DNA of 64,000 nt from Pandoraea communis (GTDB lineage: Bacteria; Pseudomonadota; Gammaproteobacteria; Burkholderiales; Burkholderiaceae), in the NCBI RefSeq assembly GCF_902459745.1, contig NZ_CABPSJ010000001.1, positions 1,302,001 through 1,366,000 of the forward strand, in the 5' to 3' direction. The notes under the pieces were generated by a model. That model was not told where the DNA came from and searched no databases. It saw only the letters and a list, made by a program, of their open reading frames with translations. A program made the position numbers and the translations under genes. Below, one piece after another: positions 57,154 to 64,000 of the stretch (position 1 is its first letter; the number at the start of each line of letters is the position of its first letter).

Positions 57154-58086
57154 TTACAGCAATTCCACCAGCCGGCGGTCGCTTTTGCGGCAGTACTCGG
57201 CGCAAGCGGTGCGCGCTGCGGTCGCGGCACCGTGAACGAAGAGCGGCGCGTCGGCGCGCCGCGACATCGACACCACGATGGACGGCGGCGCCGGCTGCAA
57301 CGGCAGCTCCGCGACTTCTCCGCTCGCAATCAGATCGTCGACGAACAGACGCGGAATCGCCGCGACCCCGAACCCGTCGCGAACCAACTGCACGATCACG
57401 GCAATCGACGGCGAGCCGGTGATGCGCGTCTCCGAGAGCGGCACGCCGTGCACGCCCGCCAGCTTCTCCACAATGTCCTCTAGCGCACGATGCGGCGCCG
57501 TGCCGCGCCCGTAAGTGAGGATCGGATGTTGCAGCACCTGCTTCGCCAGGCTGCTGCGTGAGTTCGGAAACATGCCCGTGCGCGCGATCCAGTGCACCGG
57601 GTAATTGGCAAGTGCGTCGCACACCACGCTGCTGTCGTCGCTGCCCTCCACGCGGATGATGAGGTCGAGTTCGTCGGCAATCAGGCGTCGCTGCAACTGC
57701 ACCGAGACGTCGACCGTCAACTCGACTTCCAACGTGGGGTAGTCGGCCGCCAATCGCCGCAAATAGTGCGGCAGCCAGCTATGGACAACGGTCTCGATCA
57801 CGCCGAGACGCAACCGTCCGCGCATCGTGCTCTCGCCCGACGCGGCCGTTTGCAGACGCCGCGCCGCCTCCACGACCGCCTTCGCATAACCCAGCAGGTA
57901 TTCGCCGTTCGGGGTGAGCCGGAACTCACGGCTGTCGCGGTCGACGAGTGCGGTTTTCAACTCCTCTTCCAACACTTTGAGCCGTTGCGAGATCGCCGCG
58001 GGCGTCGCGTGCAGCGCCGCAGCCGTCGCGCGAAAGTTGCGCAGCTTGGCCAGCGTGACGAAGGTTTCGAGAAAGCGTGTGTTCAT
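57154..58086 (-). CDS. LysR-family transcriptional regulator
   Basis: A 310-residue LTTR. The N-terminal winged helix has FVTLAKLRNFRATAAALHATPAAISQRLKVLEEEL; the effector domain follows from about residue 90 (RGRLRLGVIETVVHSWLPHYL). It is divergent from a DUF1445 gene, and the 216 bases between contain two nested dyads of LTTR type. By position it should control the 5-oxoproline or D-glutamate locus to the right. The effector is unknown. Confidence 0.87.
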   Translation of the reverse strand: MNTRFLETFVTLAKLRNFRATAAALHATPAAISQRLKVLEEELKTALVDRDSREFRLTPNGEYLLGYAKAVVEAARRLQTAASGESTMRGRLRLGVIETVVHSWLPHYLRRLAADYPTLEVELTVDVSVQLQRRLIADELDLIIRVEGSDDSSVVCDALANYPVHWIARTGMFPNSRSSLAKQVLQHPILTYGRGTAPHRALEDIVEKLAGVHGVPLSETRITGSPSIAVIVQLVRDGFGVAAIPRLFVDDLIASGEVAELPLQPAPPSIVVSMSRRADAPLFVHGAATAARTACAEYCRKSDRRLVELL

Positions 58087-58160
58087 ATGACTCGGCGTGT
58101 CGGGACCAAGACGGGAGCGTGCCCAAAACGCCCAACGGTGCAATGAAAAGAAATGCAACG

Positions 58161-58235
58161 AACTTCGGGAAAACCCGTGAAGTTGTTAAGAAATTCTATA
58201 CGGTGACGCGTATAAAAACTCGTTAGCGACAACTT
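58161..58235. promoter_or_regulatory. LysR-type operator region with nested dyads
   Basis: TATACG (58197-58202) and CGTATA (58209-58214) form an inner dyad, containing ATAC-N8-GTAT, near the LTTR consensus. AAGTTGT (58180-58186) and ACAACTT (58229-58235) form an outer one with nearly the same centre. A further hairpin AACTTC/GAAGTT with GGG/CCC lies at 58161-58184. The layout fits a LysR regulator acting on the divergent genes. Confidence 0.55.
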
Positions 58236-58302
58236 TTTTTTCTTTCTATGCTTTCCCCATCCGATGCCGCAACGGCATTTCTTCTCCGACGCCAGAGCTG
58301 CC

Positions 58303-59124
58303 ATGAACCACCGAGCCATGCCGAACGATTTCCTCTCGCAACGCGACACGATCACGCCCTTTGAATTCCGTCAGGCCGTTCGCAGCGGGCAATTCCGCGG
58401 GCCGACCGCCGGTTACTGCGGCGACTTCGCGCAGGCCAATCTGGCTATTCTGCCGATGGCGTATGCGCACGACTTTCTGCGCTTTTGCCAGAGCAATCCA
58501 AAGGCTTGCCCGCTGCTGGGCGTGGGCGAGCCGGGGCAGTGGCATGTACCGGCGCTGGGCCGCGAGGTAGACATTCGCGCCGACGTACCGGGCTACAACA
58601 TCTACCGTGAAGGCAAGCTCACCAAGCAGGTGGATAACCTCGCCGAGTACTGGCAAAGCGATTTCGTCGTTTTCGCTATCGGTTGCTCGTTCTCGTTCGA
58701 AGACATGCTGGCCAAGGCGGGTATCCCGCTGCGTCATGTGGAAGAGGGCTGCAACGTGCCGATGTACCGCACCAAGATCGCGAATCAGCGCGCTGGAAAA
58801 TTCGGCGGCGAACTGGTCGTGTCGATGCGACCGATGAAGGGGGCCGACGCCATTCGTGCCGTGCAGATCACGAGCCGCTTCCCCGGCGTGCATGGGGCGC
58901 CGATCCATATCGGCGACCCGTCGGCGCTGGGCATCGAAGATTTGGCCAAGCCCGAGTTCGGCGATGCGGTCACCATTCGCGACGGCGAGTTGCCGGTGTA
59001 TTGGGCCTGCGGTGTGACGCCCCAGACGGCGCTCATGGAAGCCAAGCTCCCGCTCGCCATTGCACATCGGCCCGGCTACATGCTTGTTACGGATATTCCG
59101 AACGCGTCGCTCGCCGTGTTCTAA
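58303..59124 (+). CDS. DUF1445 protein, putative hydro-lyase/D-glutamate cyclase-like
   Basis: A 273-residue protein of the YcsI/UPF0317 (DUF1445) family: [54 protein letters not shown] and [14 protein letters not shown]. The mammalian relative (DGLUCY) has a DUF1445 part and turns D-glutamate into 5-oxo-D-proline. A 5-oxoprolinase gene lies 1.9 kb downstream, after an MFS gene, which fits such a role. The start could be ATG 58303 or 58318. Activity in bacteria is an inference. Confidence 0.8.
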   Translation: MNHRAMPNDFLSQRDTITPFEFRQAVRSGQFRGPTAGYCGDFAQANLAILPMAYAHDFLRFCQSNPKACPLLGVGEPGQWHVPALGREVDIRADVPGYNIYREGKLTKQVDNLAEYWQSDFVVFAIGCSFSFEDMLAKAGIPLRHVEEGCNVPMYRTKIANQRAGKFGGELVVSMRPMKGADAIRAVQITSRFPGVHGAPIHIGDPSALGIEDLAKPEFGDAVTIRDGELPVYWACGVTPQTALMEAKLPLAIAHRPGYMLVTDIPNASLAVF

Positions 59125-59442
59125 CCAGGTAAGACGAGTCCGGCCACTGGGGCGGCGGGTCGGGAACCACTCGGCAGGCGAGGGTGCATAACGCGTCTTC
59201 CCCGTAACAAAGCGCCGCCGCGCATCGGAAATCAAGCCGTCGCACGAGGCCGCGACCCGGGCCGAAGCAAAAGGGCGCAGCAGGCAATCACCGCGTTAGG
59301 GAGCGGAAGTCTCTCCCCGTATCGCGCCAAGACGGGAGGCGGCCAGCGAGGGTTGGCTCGCCGCCGATCCCACACGCACACCGCATGTGCGGATTTGTCG
59401 ACATCACACGCAAGTCAGGACATCACCGGAGTCTTATTTCTC
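59125..59442. other. Intergenic region before the MFS gene
   Basis: About 320 G/C-rich bases. I see no gene and no clear hairpin with a T-run. It could contain an extra promoter for the transporter. Confidence 0.35.
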
Positions 59443-60765
59443 ATGGAAAGCAAAACCCCTCTCGCGCCGCCCGCCGCACCGGCCTCGTCTGCCCCTCCCG
59501 AGGCTAGCGGCAGCCTGTTCGGTTGGTACGGCGACGCCGCACCGCGCGAAAAACGCGCCTTCTGGAGCTGCAAGGTCGGTTACATGCTCGACGGCATGGA
59601 CACCCAAATGCTGAGCTTCGTCATCCCGACGCTGGTTGCCACGTGGGGCATCAGCCTCGCGGACGCCGGCTTCATCGGCACGCTCACGCTACTCGCTTCG
59701 GCGCTGGGCGGCTGGGTGGCCGGTATTCTGTCGGATCGCATCGGACGCGTTCGCACGCTGCAACTCACCGTCCTGTGGTTTGCCGTCTTCACAGGGCTTT
59801 GCGGCCTTGCGCAGAACTACCACCAGTTGCTGGCCGCGCGTGCGCTCATGGGCTTCGGCTTCGGCGGCGAATGGACGGCAGGCGCCGTGCTTATCGGTGA
59901 AGTCATCCGCGCGCGTGATCGAGGCAAGGCCGTTGGTCTGGTGCAATCGGGCTGGGCCATCGGTTGGGGTCTGACGGCGATTCTCTACTCTGTGCTGTTC
60001 TCGCTGCTGCCCGCCGAGATGGCCTGGCGTGCCCTGTTCCTGATCGGCCTGCTGCCGGCGCTGCTCGTGCTCTTCATCCGTCGCTATGTGCAAGAGCCCG
60101 AGGTGTACCGCAACGAGAAGGCCAAACAGAAGTCGGAAGACGCACCGGGCCTGGCTGCCATTTTCAGCCCGGCACTGCTCTCGACGACGATTCGCGCCGC
60201 GCTGCTGACCACGGGGGCGCAAGGTGGCTACTACGCCATTACGACGTGGCTGCCGACGTATCTGAAGACGGAGCGCCATCTCACGGTGATGGGCACCGGC
60301 GGCTATCTCGCGATGATCATCTTCGGCTCGTGGGTCGGCTATCTGGTCAGTTCGTATTTGACCGACCGGCTGGGCCGCAAGCCGAACTTCATCCTGTTCG
60401 CTGTGGGATCGATGGTGATCGCGTTCTCGTACACGTCGCTGCCCCTGACCGACAGCGCAATGTTCTGGCTCGGTTTCCCGCTTGGCTTCTTCGCGTCGGG
60501 CATCTTCAGCGGCATGGGCGCCTTCCTGACCGAACTGTTCCCGACGCGGGTGCGCGGTTCCGGACAGGGCTTTTGCTACAACGTCGGCCGTGCCGTCGGT
60601 GCGCTCTTCCCGTTCCTGATCGGCATGCTCTCGAAGCAATACGGCCTGGGTCCGACCATCGGCATCTTCGCAGCGTTCGCCTACGGCGTGCTCATCCTCG
60701 CGGCGCTCACCTTGCCCGAGACGCGCGGCCGCGAACTCGAATCGCTCGAGACGCGCGCGTCATGA
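59443..60765 (+). CDS. MFS transporter, sugar/organic acid type
   Basis: A 440-residue transporter with 12 hydrophobic segments. Signatures of the major facilitator superfamily are GWVAGILSDRIGRVRTLQ after helix 2, and SSYLTDRLGRKPNFI in the second half. DGMDTQMLSFVIPTL at helix 1 resembles the aromatic/organic acid symporters. An N-terminal Pro/Ala-rich stretch of about 25 residues precedes it. Flanked by DUF1445 and 5-oxoprolinase genes, it may import 5-oxoproline or a related acid. CCGGAG lies 12 bases before the ATG. Confidence 0.84.
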   Translation: MESKTPLAPPAAPASSAPPEASGSLFGWYGDAAPREKRAFWSCKVGYMLDGMDTQMLSFVIPTLVATWGISLADAGFIGTLTLLASALGGWVAGILSDRIGRVRTLQLTVLWFAVFTGLCGLAQNYHQLLAARALMGFGFGGEWTAGAVLIGEVIRARDRGKAVGLVQSGWAIGWGLTAILYSVLFSLLPAEMAWRALFLIGLLPALLVLFIRRYVQEPEVYRNEKAKQKSEDAPGLAAIFSPALLSTTIRAALLTTGAQGGYYAITTWLPTYLKTERHLTVMGTGGYLAMIIFGSWVGYLVSSYLTDRLGRKPNFILFAVGSMVIAFSYTSLPLTDSAMFWLGFPLGFFASGIFSGMGAFLTELFPTRVRGSGQGFCYNVGRAVGALFPFLIGMLSKQYGLGPTIGIFAAFAYGVLILAALTLPETRGRELESLETRAS

Positions 60766-60793
60766 CACCGCGAGGTGTGTGCCGATGAACTAC

Positions 60794-60815
60794 CGCGGCA
60801 GCCGTCGCTGCCGCG
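60794..60815. terminator. Hairpin after the MFS gene
   Basis: A perfect 9-bp stem (CGCGGCAGC at 60794-60802, GCTGCCGCG at 60807-60815) with a CGTC loop. There is no T-run, so termination may be partial. It lies 195 bases before the 5-oxoprolinase start. Confidence 0.5.
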
Positions 60816-61009
60816 TCCGATGACATTTCATCAGACGCTTCACTAACGCTCCCCGGTAACGAAAACCGTGAGTGCGAGGCCCCGTCCGACGATGTTGGGC
60901 GGGCCCCGTGCCGGGAGACGTGCGCCTCGCGCCAACATGAATGACGACGGTATCTCTGCACCGTCACCCCCTTCGATTCTCGTTTGACCCTTGCTTTGCG
61001 AGTAACTCC

Positions 61010-64000
61010 ATGACGAACGCTCTCACGCCCTCCGACCAAAATCGCGCGCCTGCGCATCAGACACCTTCGCGCTGGCAGTTCTGGATTGACCGTGGCGGTA
61101 CCTTTACCGACATCGTGGCTCGCCGCCCGGACGGCGCGCTCGTCACGCACAAGCTGCTCTCCGAGAACCCGGAGCAGTATCGCGACGCCGCCGTCGCGGG
61201 TATTCGTCACCTGCTGGATCTGGCGCCGGGCGAGCCGATCACGCCCGCACAGGTCGACATGGTGAAGATGGGTACGACCGTCGCGACCAATGCGCTACTC
61301 GAACGCAAAGGCGAGCCGCTCGCGCTGGTGACGACGCAGGGCTTTCGCGACGCACTGCGCATCGCGTATCAGAATCGGCCGCGCCTGTTCGATCTGGACA
61401 TCGCGTTGCCGGAAGCGCTGTATGCGCACGTGGTGGAAGTCGATGAGCGCGTCGGTGCGCACGGGGAAGTCGTGCGCGAACTAGACCTCGATGCGGCGCG
61501 CAGCGCCCTCGAGGCGGTCTATGCGAAGGGCGTTCGCGCACTCGCCATCGTGCTGATGCACGGGTATCGCTATCAGGCGCACGAAAAGGCGCTGGCGACG
61601 ATGGCACGCGCGCTGGGCTTCACGCAGGTCTCCGTCTCGCACGAAGTCTCGCCGCTCATGAAGCTCGTCTCGCGCGGCGACACGACCGTCGTCGACGCCT
61701 ATCTGTCGCCGATTCTGCGCCGCTATGTCGAGCAGGTCGCGCAGGAGATGCCGGGCGTCAATCTGCAATTCATGCAGAGTAGCGGCGGCCTCACGCGCGC
61801 CGATAACTTTCAGGGCAAGGACGCCATCTTGTCAGGACCGGCGGGCGGTATCGTCGGTATGGTGCGCGCATCGAGCGCGGCAGGCTTCGAGCGCGTGATC
61901 GGTTTCGACATGGGGGGCACGTCGACCGACGTGTCGCACTACAACGGTGAGTTCGAGCGCGTGTTCGAGACGCAAGTCGCGGGCGTACGCATGCGCGCGC
62001 CGATGATGAGCATTCACACGGTGGCGGCAGGCGGCGGGTCGGTGTTGTCGTTCGACGGCACGCGTTTGCGCGTGGGGCCGGATTCCGCGGGCGCGAATCC
62101 GGGGCCGGCGGCGTACCGTCGCGGCGGGCCGCTCACGGTCACCGACTGCAACGTCATGCTCGGCAAGATTCAGCCGGCGCACTTTCCGAAGGTGTTCGGT
62201 CCGAATGCCAACGAGCCGCTGGATCGGGATGTGGTTGTCGCGAAGTTCACGGCACTGGCCAATGACATCGAACGGGCAACGGGCCGGCGTCAGACGCCCG
62301 AAGCGCTCGCCGAAGGCTTCCTCGAGATTGCGATCGGGAGCATGGCCAACGCCATCAAGAAAATCTCGGTGCAGCGTGGCCACGACGTGAGCCGCTATGT
62401 GCTGACGACGTTCGGCGGCGCGGGCGGTCAACACGCCTGTGGCGTGGCCGATGCCCTCGGCATGACCAGGGTCTTCGCGCATCCGCTCGCCGGGGTGCTC
62501 TCGGCGTATGGCATGGGTCTCGCGGATCAGACGGCGATGCGCGAACGCATGATCGAAGCGCCGCTGTCGGAGGAAGGATTGGCCGCGCTTGACGACGCAT
62601 TCGACGCGTTGGCGGACGAGGCGGCAGGCGCGTTGTTGTCGCAAGGCGTGCCGCCGTCGCGCATCGAGACCGTGCGTCGGGTTCATGTGCGCTACGCCGG
62701 TACCGATTCGGCGCTGGCCGTGCCGTTTGGCGACGTCGCACAGATGCGCGCCGCCTTTGAATCCGCCTATCGCCAGCGTTACTCGTTCCTGATGGACGGC
62801 GCGGCGCTGATTGTCGAAGTGGCGTCGGTCGAAGCCATCGGTCACTCGGACGCACCGGTCGACATCGCCCCGCTTGAAACGCGCACGTCGGGTGCGCCGC
62901 AGGTCGTCGATCACGTGAAACTGTACGCGGGCGGCGCGTGGCACGAAGCGGCGCTGTTCGCCCGCGACACGCTGCTCGCCGGCGATACCGTCGATGGCCC
63001 CGCCATCGTCGCCGAGAAGAGCGGCACGACCGTGGTCGAGCCGGGCTGGCAAGCCCAGATGAGCGCTCAGGGCAATCTCGTGCTCACGCGCGTGGTGCCA
63101 CGTGAGACGCAACGTGAGGCGGGCGAAGGGGCAACGCAAGCCGATCCCGTGCGCCTCGAGATTTTCAACAATCTCTTCATGTCGATTGCCGAGCAGATGG
63201 GGTTGCGTCTGCAGAACACGGCGTACTCGGTCAACATCAAAGAGCGTCTGGACTTCTCCTGCGCGTTGTTCGATCGCGATGGCAACCTCATCGCCAATGC
63301 ACCGCACATGCCGGTGCATCTGGGGTCGATGGGCGAGAGCATCAAGACCGTGATCGAACGCAATCGCGGTGCGATGCGTGAGGGCGATGTCTTCATGCTC
63401 AACGATCCGTATCACGGTGGCACGCACTTGCCTGACGTTACGGTGATTACACCGGTGTTCGTGACGGGTGAGGGCAGCAATGAGGAGGATGCGACCGAGC
63501 CCCTCTTCTATGTCGGCTCGCGCGGCCATCATGCGGATATCGGCGGCATTACGCCCGGCTCGATGCCGCCTGACTCGACGCACGTCGAAGAAGAGGGGGT
63601 GCTGATCGACAACTGGCAACTGGTTGCGGCGGGCGAACTGCGTGATCGGGAGACGCGCGACCTGCTGGCCGGTGCTCGCTATCCGGCACGCAATGTCGAC
63701 CAGAACATGGCCGACCTGCGGGCGCAGGTGGCGGCGAACCAGAAGGGCGTGGACGAACTGCGCCGCATGGTGAGCGAATTCGGGCGCGACGTCGTGCTCG
63801 CCTACATGGGGCATGTGCAGGACAACGCCGAAGCCGCCGTGCGACGTGTGATCGGCGCGCTGGCCGACGGGCATTACCGCTACGCACTGGATAACGGCGC
63901 GGTGATCGAGGTCGCCATTCGCGTCGATCACGCCACCCACACGGCAACCATCGATTTCACGGGAACGTCGGCGCAACTGCCTAACAACTTCAACGCGCCG
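61010..64000 (+). CDS. oplA: 5-oxoprolinase (ATP-hydrolysing), fused HyuA-HyuB type, partial
   Basis: The first 997 codons of a gene that leaves the window open. The HyuA part runs to about residue 700: [61 protein letters not shown] and [13 protein letters not shown], with ATPase motifs. The HyuB part starts near residue 707 ([20 protein letters not shown]) with [16 protein letters not shown] and [18 protein letters not shown]. This fused form (about 1200 residues when complete) opens 5-oxoproline to glutamate with ATP. No strong ribosome binding site; ATG at 61010 chosen from the family N-terminus. Confidence 0.92.
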   Translation, partial: MTNALTPSDQNRAPAHQTPSRWQFWIDRGGTFTDIVARRPDGALVTHKLLSENPEQYRDAAVAGIRHLLDLAPGEPITPAQVDMVKMGTTVATNALLERKGEPLALVTTQGFRDALRIAYQNRPRLFDLDIALPEALYAHVVEVDERVGAHGEVVRELDLDAARSALEAVYAKGVRALAIVLMHGYRYQAHEKALATMARALGFTQVSVSHEVSPLMKLVSRGDTTVVDAYLSPILRRYVEQVAQEMPGVNLQFMQSSGGLTRADNFQGKDAILSGPAGGIVGMVRASSAAGFERVIGFDMGGTSTDVSHYNGEFERVFETQVAGVRMRAPMMSIHTVAAGGGSVLSFDGTRLRVGPDSAGANPGPAAYRRGGPLTVTDCNVMLGKIQPAHFPKVFGPNANEPLDRDVVVAKFTALANDIERATGRRQTPEALAEGFLEIAIGSMANAIKKISVQRGHDVSRYVLTTFGGAGGQHACGVADALGMTRVFAHPLAGVLSAYGMGLADQTAMRERMIEAPLSEEGLAALDDAFDALADEAAGALLSQGVPPSRIETVRRVHVRYAGTDSALAVPFGDVAQMRAAFESAYRQRYSFLMDGAALIVEVASVEAIGHSDAPVDIAPLETRTSGAPQVVDHVKLYAGGAWHEAALFARDTLLAGDTVDGPAIVAEKSGTTVVEPGWQAQMSAQGNLVLTRVVPRETQREAGEGATQADPVRLEIFNNLFMSIAEQMGLRLQNTAYSVNIKERLDFSCALFDRDGNLIANAPHMPVHLGSMGESIKTVIERNRGAMREGDVFMLNDPYHGGTHLPDVTVITPVFVTGEGSNEEDATEPLFYVGSRGHHADIGGITPGSMPPDSTHVEEEGVLIDNWQLVAAGELRDRETRDLLAGARYPARNVDQNMADLRAQVAANQKGVDELRRMVSEFGRDVVLAYMGHVQDNAEAAVRRVIGALADGHYRYALDNGAVIEVAIRVDHATHTATIDFTGTSAQLPNNFNAP

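Noticed and set aside
61832-63976. Long minus-strand open frame across the 5-oxoprolinase gene
   Set aside because: It is a shadow of the G/C-rich third positions of oplA and has no family motif.

Overview
The window is a high-GC proteobacterial chromosome segment. The gene order rsmI-yraN-diaA-BON lipoprotein, a complete sox cluster, a 5-oxoprolinase locus and the codon style point to Burkholderiales, most likely Pandoraea or a close relative. This placement is an inference from content; no rRNA or marker phylogeny is available here.

Layout. Positions 1-5100 hold short housekeeping units: the end of a hydroxypyruvate isomerase-like gene, a lipoprotein, a dienelactone hydrolase fused to an NTF2-like domain, an ArsC-like protein, an exonuclease/metallo-hydrolase pair and an RlpA-like lipoprotein. 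Positions 5555-8476 encode a three-gene ABC importer of the TrpXYZ type. Positions 8608-11566 carry rsmI divergent from yraN, diaA/gmhA and a dual-BON lipoprotein. Positions 11670-24211 are a sulfur-oxidation region: a flavocytochrome c sulfide dehydrogenase pair, an orphan two-partner-secretion transporter, then an ArsR-type repressor with a clear palindromic operator and soxC, soxD, a small cytochrome c, soxY, soxZ, soxA, soxX, a thioredoxin and soxB. A tRNA-Ala(CGC) gene follows.

Positions 24697-51361 are a Wzx/Wzy-type O-antigen or capsule locus in two divergent blocks. The leftward block, starting at manC, encodes a GDP-colitose route (manC, gmd, colD, colC), a CDP-3,6-dideoxyhexose route (rfbF, rfbG, rfbH), a reductase/epimerase, a split transketolase, transferases, a flippase and a polymerase. 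The rightward block makes and transfers UDP-L-FucNAc (fnlA, fnlB, fnlC, wbuB) and supplies a WecA/WbpL-type initiating transferase and a WbpM-type dehydratase. A MarR-like regulator of the EPS-associated type sits at the divergence point.

Positions 51850-57145 encode a haem-copper cytochrome c oxidase (subunit II with a fused cytochrome c domain, subunit I, two subunit III-like proteins, subunit IV). Positions 57154-64000 hold a LysR regulator, a DUF1445 protein, an MFS transporter and the first 997 codons of a fused 5-oxoprolinase, which together look like a 5-oxoproline or D-glutamate use locus.

The most unusual part is 24697-41632. Two separate 3,6-dideoxyhexose pathways lie in one operon together with a two-subunit thiamine-diphosphate transketolase that has no obvious job in making a plain O-antigen sugar. 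It may add a two-carbon branch to the CDP-4-keto-3,6-dideoxyhexose, giving a yersiniose-like branched sugar by a different enzyme type.
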